From: UBA5429 sp942493315
GTDB taxonomy: Bacteria; Bacteroidota; Bacteroidia; Bacteroidales; WCHB1-69
Direction: 5' to 3'
NCBI GenBank assembly: GCA_942493315.1
Contig: OW818690.1
Location: forward strand, 2,046,001 to 2,110,000
DNA: 64,000 bases
The first letter of the stretch is position 1; each line of letters starts with the position of its first letter. The translations under genes and the position numbers were made by a program. A model generated the notes under the pieces. It saw nothing but the letters and a program-made list of their open reading frames with translations. It did no database searches and was not told the DNA's origin. This document shows positions 16,783-24,873 of this stretch, one piece after another.

Positions 16783-17439
16783 TTAATTTATCTTTGGTTG
16801 TTTAGTATATAACTTTTTACTTATTTCATCCCATATCATTAATGCTGGATGCCAATAAGCTGTATTAGCGTCATAATATCCTTCAGAGTCAGGTGGATTA
16901 GTTATTATTAGTCTACTATTCTTTCTAAAATCATACCCCATTCCAGCTTCATATCCCTTGATATTATAGACTTTCCCATCTAGTACATCTACTATCGCAA
17001 ATTCAGATGATGTTCCATTAGCCCAAATAATAAAACAATAATGACCGGCAAAGTTCACACCCTCCCTCTTATATGTTTGCGTAATAACAGTTTTATATAC
17101 TTTTGCTATTATGTTACTATTATAATCAATTTCTGCTTTTTCCCCTGAATAAATAGTGTCTACTTTGAAGTCATCAAATGAAATGTAAGGTTCAAATTGT
17201 ATCATTACAGAATAAATTCTATCAGAACTAATTGTAGAGTCACCTGTTATTTTAAATGATTCTTGTTGTTTAAGAATGACACCTTCATCTGCACGAAGAT
17301 ATGGTTTTACAATTAATGTATCCTTTGTTTCTATTGTCAATGGGTCAAGTTTTACTACCGTTTTTGCATTTTTGTCTGTGTTTCCACATGAGTAAAGTAA
17401 AAGTCCAAAGGTTATTAATATGTAAAGTAATTTATCCAT
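16783..17439 (-). CDS. Lipoprotein of unknown function
   Basis: I start at 17439 (218 residues), giving a lipoprotein signal MDKLLYILITFGLLLYSCGN. The mature part has FAGHYCFIIWANGTSSEFAIVD and VYNIKGYEAGMGYDFRKNSR, with a histidine and cysteine side by side, and looks like a single beta-rich domain. The NFAGHYxF-x-W-G-CG-like pattern occurs in a family of small bacterial periplasmic proteins, but I cannot name it with safety. Its promoter is a copy of a 28-bp cassette seen at two other genes. Confidence 0.6.
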   Translation of the reverse strand: MDKLLYILITFGLLLYSCGNTDKNAKTVVKLDPLTIETKDTLIVKPYLRADEGVILKQQESFKITGDSTISSDRIYSVMIQFEPYISFDDFKVDTIYSGEKAEIDYNSNIIAKVYKTVITQTYKREGVNFAGHYCFIIWANGTSSEFAIVDVLDGKVYNIKGYEAGMGYDFRKNSRLIITNPPDSEGYYDANTAYWHPALMIWDEISKKLYTKQPKIN

Positions 17440-17525
17440 AACTCCCAATAAATTGTTTATATCTGATATTATTATTACGAATATCTGCCAAAATGTAGCA
17501 CAAAAACATGTGTCTCATTTACGTT

Positions 17526-17552
17526 GCAAATATAACAAATCTTTTGAAAAAA
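17526..17552 (-). promoter_or_regulatory. Promoter cassette, copy 1 (TATATTTG with shared flank)
   Basis: The box TATATTTG (17526-17534) lies 86 nt ahead of the start at 17439. The flank, reading AACAAATCTTTTGAAAAAAG on the plus strand, recurs nearly unchanged at 18292 and 21364. Confidence 0.6.
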
Positions 17553-17632
17553 GTTGAAGGGGAAAGAATTAGCAAATTAGTAAATTTGTGAATTAGCAAA
17601 TAAATGAATAATGAAGACCTTTAAGGTTATTC
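17553..17632. repeat. Composite repeat with AGCAAATT-type octamers and ATGAATA words
   Basis: Plus-strand order: AGGGGAAAGAATTAGC, AAATTAGTAAATTTGTGAATT octamer-like units, ATGAATAATGAAG, and TTATTCATTAG which overlaps the stop of the rhuM-like pseudogene. It joins a promoter cassette to a gene end. Confidence 0.8.
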
Positions 17633-18196
17633 ATTAGAATGTTCATTGAGTTTACTTATAATGTCTTGAGCTCTATAATTTAATATCGAAAAAGCAAACC
17701 ATTTTTTGCCTAAGTCTTTTAATGATGCCCCTAAATGATACACTTTAACTGGAAGTTTTGTGTGGATTTGAAAATCAATCTCATCAACTTTAGATTTTAA
17801 GGAATGTACTTCATTTTCAATTCTTTCAAATCGTTGACTAACAGCAAATCCTTTCAGTAAGTAATCTTTAAGAACTTTATTTGCCCACATTCTAAATTGA
17901 GTTCCACGAATTGATTTGACTCTATATCCAACAGAAATAATAACATCTAAATTGTAAAACTTGGTTTTGTATTTTTTTCCATCACTCGCAGTTAGTAAGG
18001 ATTCCTTACCAACTGAACTTTCACTGAGTTCTTTCTCTTAAAAAATATTTGAAATGTGTAATGTTATATTATTTCTTGTTGTTTGGAATAATGTAGCCAT
18101 TTGTGTTTGAGTGAGCCAAACTGTCTCATCCTCAATTTTTACTTCAAGTCTAGTAGTTCCTTTATCAGCTTGATAAATAATGATTTCATCTTTCAT
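17627..18196 (-). pseudogene. Broken rhuM-like gene (in-frame stop and internal deletion)
   Basis: Reading from the ATG at 18196, the protein begins MKDEIIIYQADKGTTRLEVK and WLTQTQMATLFQTTRNNI, as in the RhuM family, then meets TAA at 18038-18040 where family members have a codon such as AAA or GAA. The frame resumes with EKELSESSVGKESLL, VGYRVKSIRGTQFRMWANKV and DYLLKGFAVSQRFERIE. After QIHTKLPVK it jumps to VYHLGASLKDLGKKWFAFS, which in the intact ORF6N protein at 60998-61891 follows about 85 residues later, so a middle piece has been lost in frame. The gene is probably inactive, though a shorter product from an inner start cannot be excluded. Confidence 0.82.
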
Positions 18197-18291
18197 GGGT
18201 AGTTAATTTTAGTTTGTATAAAGTATCTATTCATCAAATTTTGATCGTATTACACTTCTTTTTTAATTAAAAGGTGAATACTTTCAAGTCT

Positions 18292-18320
18292 GCAAATATA
18301 ACAAATCTTTTGAAAAAAGG
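18292..18320 (-). promoter_or_regulatory. Promoter cassette, copy 2 (TATATTTG with shared flank)
   Basis: Box TATATTTG (18292-18300), 95 nt ahead of the rhuM-like start; flank nearly the same as at 17526 and 21364. Confidence 0.6.
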
Positions 18321-18540
18321 GCAAGGCGAAATTAGCAAATTAGTGAATTAGCAAATTAGCAAATGAATTAAGAATGAAGTCTTTCGTCCTTTGTCCTTTG
18401 TCATTCGTCCTATAATGGAACGCAGATGACGCGGATTTTCAAACACGGATTAAAACGGATTTGTTTCATCCGTATTGCGAAGCATCCGTTAAATTAGTGT
18501 TCCATTTTTTATTTCGAAGTGCCAAAGGTTATTTGATAAT
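18321..18540. repeat. Composite repeat with an imperfect inverted-repeat element
   Basis: Octamer units of the AGCAAATT type (18330-18364) are followed by GTCCTTT/GTCCTTC-like heptamers (18380-18411) and by a roughly 90-bp element (18415-18504) whose ends are inverted copies: TGGAACGCAGATGACGCGGAT on the left and ATCCGTTAAATTAGTGTTCCA on the right. A related element lies at 62290-62379. This 400-bp spacer contains no gene. Confidence 0.85.
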
Positions 18541-18593
18541 GGACAAAGAACATATTTGATTAAACTCTATTTGGTTGTTAATATTTTCCTTTA

Positions 18594-19529
18594 TTATTTC
18601 TGTTCGAGTAACCATTTTATTAATTCTTCAGTATCTACAATACTCCATGAATGAGGATGTCTTCTATTATAAGGTTTTCTATATCCTTTATTTTGTGTAA
18701 TTATTAATTCTGCCTTTTGATTGCCCAATCTGTTCAATTCGTTAATCATAGCTGAACATTCAGTTGCATTCATACCTGTTAAGTCTCCTCCACGTTCTTT
18801 CAGCCACCAATTTATATCCGGTTCTGTGTATATTCTTAAAGGTATATTGATGAGGTTTTTAATCGCAGTCTGGTTTTCGTCAGAAAATGAATATGGGGAA
18901 ATTGTGTAGTAATCAGTAAGGTTTGTTATAGGATTTCCACCGGTTATCATTTCAAGTCTATTTATCATATAAATGTTCTCTTGACTGGCTTTGTTATCTT
19001 TTGAAAGTCTGATATCTCTTTTTGCCGAATTGTAAAATCTTTCAAAGTCGAGAGGTGGATCAATGGCAAAAACTGCTATTGGTTTTATTGTAGAACGTTC
19101 TGCATATTTTATTGCACAGCATCCACCAATTGAAAATCCACCAACGTAAAATTTCAGGTCTGTAAGTTTGTGTTTAGATGTTACATCAATTAAAATTCTA
19201 TCAAAAGTTTGTTGACTTAAACTATCTACGCCAAAAGATAACACACCTTCTTGAAAAGTTGGAATAATTGTTAATATTCCACTTTGAGCCAATCTTATAG
19301 GTAAGTCAGTTTGCAGTAAAACGTTTTCAGCTGTTTCTCCAAAACCGGGAACAAGAATCATATAACCTGACCAAGATAGTGCAAGTGGATAAATGATCGT
19401 ATAACAGTTTTTAGTTGTGTCGTTTTTGTCGAGAAAAACTTTCTCGGTTTTAAAGTTAGAAATATTCTGTCCATAACAATTTATAATAAATAGTAAAAAT
19501 GTAAGAATAATTAAATTAAGTCTATTCAT
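18594..19529 (-). CDS. Secreted alpha/beta-hydrolase-like protein
   Basis: I start at 19529 (311 residues), where MNRLNLIILTFLLFIINCYG gives a signal peptide. The hydrolase fold is suggested by MILVPGFGETAENVLL and the nucleophile elbow FYVGGFSIGGCCAIKYAE (GxSxG type, Ser near residue 130), followed by VFAIDPPLDFERF and a late PYNRRHPHSWSIVD with candidate histidines. It could be an esterase or peptidase of the periplasm. It ends 19 nt after the small HNH-like gene begins its own upstream region: that gene lies directly upstream on the same strand. Substrate unknown. Confidence 0.7.
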   Translation of the reverse strand: MNRLNLIILTFLLFIINCYGQNISNFKTEKVFLDKNDTTKNCYTIIYPLALSWSGYMILVPGFGETAENVLLQTDLPIRLAQSGILTIIPTFQEGVLSFGVDSLSQQTFDRILIDVTSKHKLTDLKFYVGGFSIGGCCAIKYAERSTIKPIAVFAIDPPLDFERFYNSAKRDIRLSKDNKASQENIYMINRLEMITGGNPITNLTDYYTISPYSFSDENQTAIKNLINIPLRIYTEPDINWWLKERGGDLTGMNATECSAMINELNRLGNQKAELIITQNKGYRKPYNRRHPHSWSIVDTEELIKWLLEQK

Positions 19530-19576
19530 AATGGATGTTGTTTTTTCTAATGTGAAGATTGTTAGGATGATCAACC

Positions 19577-19930
19577 TTAGGTTAATTGTTTTTCTTTATG
19601 TTGATTGTAAATCATTTGGCAAACTTTATCCATTGCTTTAAAAATCTTAATATCAAAATAATTGGTATTAGTCAAACTAGTTAACGTTACAACGGCATCA
19701 TATAAAACGACATTTTCTTGTCGGCCAATACGTTCAATAAAATTAATTTTCTTACTTCCTTTAGGGGAATCTGAAACGATAACTTCGTCAACCGAACTCC
19801 CACAGCATTGGCATTTACCACCATCTCTTGTAAAAACCACCTTTTTTGTCGTTTCTGAAATATACCTACTTTGAGAAAAACAACAAATGCTAAATAAAAG
19901 GAGAGCTAAGATTAAAAATATTTTTTTCAT
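19577..19930 (-). CDS. Small secreted protein with half an HNH-type zinc motif
   Basis: The 117-residue protein has a signal peptide (LLLFSICCFSQ) and then RYISETTKKVVFTRDGGKCQCC and GSSVDE, very like the start of HNH nucleases (R-x-I-P..v-x-x-Rd-GGkCx-x-CGs). In those proteins a DHI-P-x-s-x-GG motif follows; here the text turns to VIVSDSPKGSKKINFIERIG and NVVLYDAVVTLTSLTNTNYF, with no HNH histidines. The C-terminal half looks like a separate domain, perhaps metal- or nucleotide-unrelated. The gene is either a recombinant of two genes or a retained zinc knuckle in a new setting. It has a clean promoter, so it is probably expressed. Confidence 0.6.
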   Translation of the reverse strand: MKKIFLILALLLFSICCFSQSRYISETTKKVVFTRDGGKCQCCGSSVDEVIVSDSPKGSKKINFIERIGRQENVVLYDAVVTLTSLTNTNYFDIKIFKAMDKVCQMIYNQHKEKQLT

Positions 19931-19951
19931 TTAATTTACTTAATTCATTTT

Positions 19952-19960
19952 GCAAATATA
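19952..19960 (-). promoter_or_regulatory. Promoter -7 box TATATTTG for the HNH-like gene
   Basis: Exact TAnnTTTG followed by C, 21 nt ahead of the start at 19930. Confidence 0.6.
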
Positions 19961-19982
19961 ATTAAAAGTAGAATATATATTT

Positions 19983-20150
19983 AATGGAACACAGATGACA
20001 CAGATTTATTGTTTAAAGGTTTAATAGTATTTCAACCCTTAAACAGCGTAGTGTTCAACCTTTCAACCTTAATAAAAATGCCACGAATGCACGAATTATA
20101 AACGAATAAATTTTTCATTTTTCATTTTTCATTTATTTGTTGTCGAAATG
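19983..20150. repeat. Composite repeat (CAGATG module, TTTCAACC octamers, GCCACGAAT module, CATTTTT heptamers)
   Basis: Plus-strand order: TGGAACACAGATGACACAGA, a TTTAAAGG / TTTCAACC octamer region, ATGCCACGAATGCACGAATT, and TCATTTTTCATTTTTCATTT. It fills the spacer between the HNH-like gene's promoter and the 3' side of rsgA. Confidence 0.85.
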
Positions 20151-20184
20151 GAGAAGTTTCGGTTAGTATTAAAGATTGTTAAGT

Positions 20185-21252
20185 TTAAAACTTATTTTTC
20201 TTCAAATCCTTTTTATAGTTCTTGACCATTTTCCCAAAATCCTTATCTTTTTTTCGTCTCTCTTCAATGGTTGATTCAAAATGTTCCTTTTCCCGCTCCA
20301 TTTTTAAGTAGTTGTCATAGGATTTTTGATCCATTTCTCCGTTTTCAACTGCTTGTATTACCGCACAACCTATTTCGTTCGTGTGAGTACAATCCTTAAA
20401 TTTGCAATTTTGTGAAAGATCAATTATTCTTTCAAAAGTAGTTTCTAATCCACCTGAAGTATCAACAATACCAACTTCTCTCATCCCCGGATTGTCAATA
20501 AGAATTCCTCCACTTTCAAGCACAATTAATTCTCTGTGACTCGTTATATGTCTTCCTTTATTTGTACTTTGACTTATTGAATCCGTTTTCATTAGAGCTT
20601 TTCCTGAAAGTTTATTCAATAATGTTGACTTACCAACTCCTGAAGAGCCGAGCATACAATAGGTTTTACCTTTTTCAAGATTCCTTTTTAGTGCGTCGTA
20701 TCCATATTGAGTTTCGTTACTAATTGCCAAAACTTCAATATCATTTATTCGTTGTTTTATACTATCAATAATTTCTTGAATCTTTTGTTCATCAATTAAA
20801 TCGGTTTTTGTCAAAACAATGATGGGTTTTACCTTAGATGAATAACAAATAGTCAGATATCTTTCAAGTCTGTTGATATTAAAGTCCCGATCAACAGCCT
20901 GAACCAGAAATGCATTATCAATATTTGTTCCTATGATTTGAATCTCCCCAAATTTGCCAACCGCTTGTCTTGAAATAACAGAATATCTAGGTAAAATACT
21001 ATGAATAATGGAAAAATCCGAATCAAAAATGGTCAGAGCAACCCAATCACCAACGGCAGGAAAATCTTCACGGCTTCTTGATGTAAATCTTAAATTTCCT
21101 GTAATTTCAGCTTCAAATTCACCCTCTTCAGTTTTTACAATATATCTTTCCTTATGTTCCGCAATAACCCTACCAATCTCAAAGTTCGCCAGATTATTCT
21201 CAACTCTTAATTTTTCGAGTTTGTCATTATATCCTAAATCTTCTAATTTCAT
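20185..21252 (-). CDS. rsgA: Ribosome small-subunit-dependent GTPase A
   Basis: The 355-residue protein (E. coli RsgA has 350) has an N-terminal OB-fold (about 25-100) and a circularly permuted GTPase: G4-like LTKTD near 145 comes before the P-loop GSSGVGKSTLLN near 203, then G3 DNPGMREVG near 258. A C-terminal zinc site follows in CKFKDCTHTNEIGCAV. RsgA checks and helps finish the 30S subunit, releasing RbfA and initiation factors in stationary phase. Start and length fit the family. Its promoter lies 111 nt upstream and is the third copy of the shared 28-bp cassette. Confidence 0.95.
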   Translation of the reverse strand: MKLEDLGYNDKLEKLRVENNLANFEIGRVIAEHKERYIVKTEEGEFEAEITGNLRFTSRSREDFPAVGDWVALTIFDSDFSIIHSILPRYSVISRQAVGKFGEIQIIGTNIDNAFLVQAVDRDFNINRLERYLTICYSSKVKPIIVLTKTDLIDEQKIQEIIDSIKQRINDIEVLAISNETQYGYDALKRNLEKGKTYCMLGSSGVGKSTLLNKLSGKALMKTDSISQSTNKGRHITSHRELIVLESGGILIDNPGMREVGIVDTSGGLETTFERIIDLSQNCKFKDCTHTNEIGCAVIQAVENGEMDQKSYDNYLKMEREKEHFESTIEERRKKDKDFGKMVKNYKKDLKKNKF

Positions 21253-21363
21253 TTCAGTTTCTTTAAAACGTGCATTTTTAGATTAAACACAACTTGATTA
21301 AATTTATAATATTTTTACTGTTATTAGCCGCAATGAGCTGGATAACAGTGTTAATTTTCGTCT

Positions 21364-21391
21364 GCAAATATACCAAATCTTTTGAAAAAAG
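21364..21391 (-). promoter_or_regulatory. Promoter cassette, copy 3 (TATATTTG with shared flank), for rsgA
   Basis: Box TATATTTG (21364-21372), 111 nt ahead of rsgA; the flank nearly matches those at 17526 and 18292. Confidence 0.6.
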
Positions 21392-21597
21392 GGAAAAGGA
21401 AAGGAATTAGCAAATTAGTAAATTTGTGAATTAGCAAATGAATGAATTATGCCACGAATTATTAACGAATTTTTACCTTTTACCTGTTACTTCTTACTTC
21501 TTACTTCTTACTTCTTACTTCTTACTTCTTACTTCTTACTTCTTACTTCTTACTTCTTACTTCTTACTTTTTACCTCTAATCTCTTCATTCTAAACT
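21392..21597. repeat. Composite repeat with long TACTTCT heptamer array
   Basis: Octamer units of the AGCAAATT type (21408-21440) are followed by ATGCCACGAATTATTAACGA (21449-21468) and about twelve TACTTCT heptamers (21488-21574). The array is the reverse complement of the AGAAGTA arrays at 11677 and 26283. Confidence 0.9.
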
Positions 21598-21780
21598 ATT
21601 TTGGGCATTCCGGCTCGCAAGCTCGCCGTCGGTCTCCGGCCTGTACTCCTCGTTTCGCTGCAAGGGTCTGAACGGCCGGGCAGGAGCTCCTCCGTCGCTC
21701 TGCCCGATCCGTCATCCCCTAGGCAGCTCAACTTGCGGGGTACCTGGCCTCCGCCCTAATGCGGACTATTGACGGGAGAC
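21598..21780. repeat. GC-rich intergenic element, copy 1
   Basis: About 180 bp far richer in GC than anything near it, starting CTATTTTGGGCATTCCGGCT and rich in short inverted repeats (for example GGCCGGGC and GCTCTGCCCG). Its first bases match, in the other orientation, the GC-rich block at 49566-49665 (CTATTTGGGCGTTCCAGCT). GC-rich spacers opening with GGGCGTTCC are, from memory, frequent in Bacteroidota genomes; origin unknown. No gene is supported here. Confidence 0.75.
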
Positions 21781-21955
21781 TGGAGACAAGGGACTGGTGA
21801 CTGGAGGATCTCGAATGCTCAATGTGCTCATGTGCTCGAATGCTCATTTTTCATTTTTCATTTATCATTTTTCATTCTTTATGTCTCTAATTTAAGAATT
21901 ATTAACAAATTTACTTTCACCTTTAGCCTTTAGCCTTTCGCCCTTGTTTTATTTC
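21775..21955. repeat. Word arrays: GACTGGA, ATGTGCTC, CATTTTT and CCTTTAG words
   Basis: A series of short, mostly 7- to 9-base words: GGAGACTGGAGACAAGGGAC, AATGCTCAATGTGCTCATGT, TTTTTCATTTTTCATTT and CCTTTAGCCTTTAGCCTTTC. This completes an almost 800-bp spacer between the divergent genes rsgA and xylB; no coding region is supported in it. Confidence 0.8.
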
Positions 21956-21966
21956 TAAAAAAATCT

Positions 21967-21974
21967 TAAATTTG
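21967..21974 (+). promoter_or_regulatory. Promoter -7 box TAAATTTG for the xylBAE operon
   Basis: Exact TAnnTTTG followed by C, 69 nt ahead of xylB. The leader to 22043 is long enough for an operator, but no palindrome stands out. Confidence 0.6.
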
Positions 21975-22043
21975 CAAATTGTTCTGATTCGCTAGATAGT
22001 TTGGTGTAGCATCAGCCTTGTGTTTATTTTTTAATTAATTTGT

Positions 22044-23537
22044 ATGTTTACTATTGGTATTGACCTGGGGAGCTCTTCCATTAAATTGTCCCTTTTTGAC
22101 ACTGAAACTGGCCTGGGATTGACTACTTTACAACTTCCTGAAACAGATTTGCCGATCATCGCATTGAAACCGGGATGGGCGGAACAAGACCCTAACGAGT
22201 GGTGGCACCTGATTCAACTCGGTATCCCTCAATTGATTGCTCAGAGTGGCATTAATGGTGATGAGGTGGCCGCCATCGGAATCACCTACCAAATGCATGG
22301 TCTGGTTTGTGTTGATCAGGATCTTCAATCGGTTCGTCCGGCCATAATTTGGTGTGATAGTCGCGCAGTTCCTTATGGAAATGAAGCATTTGAAGCTATA
22401 GGGAAAGATACCGCACTGAAACATCTGCTGAACTCACCCGGAAACTTTACCGCCGCTAAACTGGCCTGGGTAAAAGACAACGAACCTGAAAATTATCAAA
22501 AAATTGCGAAAATCATGCTTCCTGGCGACTTTATTGCCCTGAAACTAACCGGCAAATGCACCACAACCTTCTCCGGATTGTCGGAAGGGATCCTGTGGGA
22601 TTTTGTGAACCATCAACCAGCCGATATCGTTCTGAACCAATTCGGTTTTGATCGGAATCTGCTCTCAACCCCTTATCCACAGTTTGGAAATCAGGGGCAG
22701 ATCCTTTCTGAGATGGCGCAACTTTTACATATTTCCGACAAAACGATCATCTCATATCGTGCCGGTGATCAGCCTAATAATGCTTTTTCACTTCATGTGC
22801 TGAATCCCGGTGAAGTAGCTGCTACTGCAGGAACTTCTGGAGTAGTGTATGGCGTTACCGATCATATCGATTATGATCCATTGTCGCGCATAAACACTTT
22901 TTTGCATGTGAACCATACCGAACAAGAGCCTCGTTTGGGCATTCTCCTCTGTATCAACGGGATCGGAATCACTAATTCCTGGATTAGAAAAAACTTCACA
23001 CCTAACCTCTCGTTTGAGGAGATGAATCAATGGGCAGCTTCTGCCCCGGTTGGAAGTGCAGGATTGCTTGTGATCCCTTTCGGAAATGGCGCTGAGCGGA
23101 TGTTGGAGAACAGAAAAACGGATGCTCAACTTGTTGGATTGCAATACAATATTCATTCCATTCATCATATCATCCGCGCTGCACATGAGGGGATTGCCTT
23201 CGCTTTTGCATACGGAATGGAGATTATGCAAGAGATGGGAATGGACTTGAAGGTGATTCGAGCTGGTAAAACCAACCTCTTCTTGAGTCCGATCTTCCGC
23301 CAAACCCTTTCTACTTTGACCAATACTGAAATCCATTTATACAATACCGATGGCTCGTTAGGAGCTGCTCGCGGCGCAGCTGTAGGTGCCGGAATATACC
23401 AAAACATGGACGATGCTTTTAAAACCCTTGAGGTTTTGGAGAAAGTTTTGCCCATTCCTGCGGATCAGGAGATCTTACAATCGACCTATCAGCAATGGAA
23501 AAATACTTTAGAACAACAATTAACCAAACATAAATAA
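22044..23537 (+). CDS. xylB: Xylulokinase
   Basis: The 497-residue protein is a FGGY-family sugar kinase of normal length. The phosphate-1 motif is IGIDLGSSSIKLSLF, the substrate region has GITYQMHGLVCVD and WCDSRAV, the catalytic Asp lies in YRAGDQPNNAF, and adenosine-binding elements GTSGVVYGV and GSLGAARGAAVGAG follow. It makes xylulose 5-phosphate from xylulose and ATP, feeding the pentose phosphate pathway. It is first in an operon with xylA (9-nt gap) and the symporter gene. All three genes appear clearly richer in GC than neighbouring genes, consistent with high expression or transfer. No regulator gene is adjacent. Confidence 0.93.
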   Translation: MFTIGIDLGSSSIKLSLFDTETGLGLTTLQLPETDLPIIALKPGWAEQDPNEWWHLIQLGIPQLIAQSGINGDEVAAIGITYQMHGLVCVDQDLQSVRPAIIWCDSRAVPYGNEAFEAIGKDTALKHLLNSPGNFTAAKLAWVKDNEPENYQKIAKIMLPGDFIALKLTGKCTTTFSGLSEGILWDFVNHQPADIVLNQFGFDRNLLSTPYPQFGNQGQILSEMAQLLHISDKTIISYRAGDQPNNAFSLHVLNPGEVAATAGTSGVVYGVTDHIDYDPLSRINTFLHVNHTEQEPRLGILLCINGIGITNSWIRKNFTPNLSFEEMNQWAASAPVGSAGLLVIPFGNGAERMLENRKTDAQLVGLQYNIHSIHHIIRAAHEGIAFAFAYGMEIMQEMGMDLKVIRAGKTNLFLSPIFRQTLSTLTNTEIHLYNTDGSLGAARGAAVGAGIYQNMDDAFKTLEVLEKVLPIPADQEILQSTYQQWKNTLEQQLTKHK

Positions 23538-23546
23538 TCTGATAAT

Positions 23547-24872
23547 ATGAAACTTACACTAGGTAACAAGGAGTTTTTTAAAGGAATTGATCCCATTAAA
23601 TATGAGGGGAGAGGATCCAAAAGCAGTTTAACATTCAAATGGTACGATGAGAATCAGATCGTTAGAGGAAAATCGATGAAAGATCATTTTCGTTTTTCGA
23701 TGGCTTACTGGCACACATTGTGCGGAACCGGAGGTGATCCTTTTGGTCCGGGAACTAAAAACTTCCCTTGGGAACAAGCTTCTAATCTGATGGATCGCAA
23801 CCGGGAACGGATGGATGCAGCTTTTGAATTTATGACCAAAATAGGTATCCCATTCTGGTGCTTTCATGATACCGATATTGTCGGCGATGGTTCTGTTTTT
23901 GAGATTGAATCCCGCTTAGCCGAAATGGTGGATTATGCAAAACAAAAACAGGCGGAGTCTGGTGTGAAGTTGCTTTGGGGAACCGCCAATGTGTTCTCGA
24001 ATCCTCGTTATATGAACGGTGCATCAACCAATCCAGATTTTAATGTGGTTGCACATGCTGCTACACAAGTGAAGAATGCAATCGATGCCACCATCGCTTT
24101 GGGTGGTGAGAACTATGTATTCTGGGGTGGAAGAGAAGGGTATATGTCGCTGTTAAATACAGATACTAAAAGGGAAAAGGAGCATTTGGCCCGTTTTTTA
24201 ACTATGGCACGCGATTATGCTCGTTCCAAAGGGTTTAAAGGTATATTTCTGATAGAACCCAAACCGATGGAACCCACCAAACATCAGTATGACTTTGACA
24301 CGGAAACCGTGATTGGGTTCTTACGCTATTACGGATTAGATCAAGATTTCAAATTGAATATTGAGGTGAATCATGCGACTTTAGCGGGGCACACCTTTCA
24401 ACATGAGCTTCAAATGGCTGCTGATGCCGGGTTATTGGGGAGTATCGATGCAAACCGCGGGGATTCCCAAAATGGTTGGGATACCGATCAGTTCCCGATC
24501 AACCTTTACGAAACAGTGGAAGCGATGCTTGTGATCCTTCAAGCGGGTGGTTTTACGACCGGTGGTGTTAACTTTGATGCTAAAACCCGTCGAAACTCTA
24601 CTGATTTAGAGGATATCTTTATCGCTCATATTGCAGCGATGGATACATTTGCCAGGGCTTTGGTGATCTCCGATCAACTGCTATCCAATTCCGATTATCT
24701 GGCTCTAAGAAAACAACGGTATGCTTCTTTCGATGCCGGACAAGGAAAAGCATTCGAAGAGGGGAAACTCACTTTGGAAAACATGAGGGAGATTGCGGCT
24801 CAATCCGGAGAACCACTCATGATCAGCGGAAAACAGGAACTTTTTGAACAATTGATCAATCAATATATCTAA
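23547..24872 (+). CDS. xylA: Xylose isomerase
   Basis: At 441 residues this is a class II (long) xylose isomerase, the E. coli size being 440. Catalytic and metal-site regions are visible: the active-site His in FWCFHDTDIVGDG, FWGGREGYMSLLNTD, the Lys-containing IEPKPMEPTKHQYDFD, NIEVNHATLAGHTFQHEL and the metal-binding GSIDANRGDSQNGWDTDQF. It interconverts xylose and xylulose in the cytoplasm using two divalent metals. It stands between xylB (9 nt) and the symporter gene (1 nt), so the order kinase-isomerase-transporter covers uptake and entry into the pentose phosphate pathway. Confidence 0.97.
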   Translation: MKLTLGNKEFFKGIDPIKYEGRGSKSSLTFKWYDENQIVRGKSMKDHFRFSMAYWHTLCGTGGDPFGPGTKNFPWEQASNLMDRNRERMDAAFEFMTKIGIPFWCFHDTDIVGDGSVFEIESRLAEMVDYAKQKQAESGVKLLWGTANVFSNPRYMNGASTNPDFNVVAHAATQVKNAIDATIALGGENYVFWGGREGYMSLLNTDTKREKEHLARFLTMARDYARSKGFKGIFLIEPKPMEPTKHQYDFDTETVIGFLRYYGLDQDFKLNIEVNHATLAGHTFQHELQMAADAGLLGSIDANRGDSQNGWDTDQFPINLYETVEAMLVILQAGGFTTGGVNFDAKTRRNSTDLEDIFIAHIAAMDTFARALVISDQLLSNSDYLALRKQRYASFDAGQGKAFEEGKLTLENMREIAAQSGEPLMISGKQELFEQLINQYI

Positions 24873-24873
24873 C

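Noticed and set aside
22788..23455. Minus-strand frames of up to 182 codons within xylB, and similar ones in xylA and the symporter
   Set aside because: They are shadows of well-supported genes with full motif sets and have no motif or promoter of their own.
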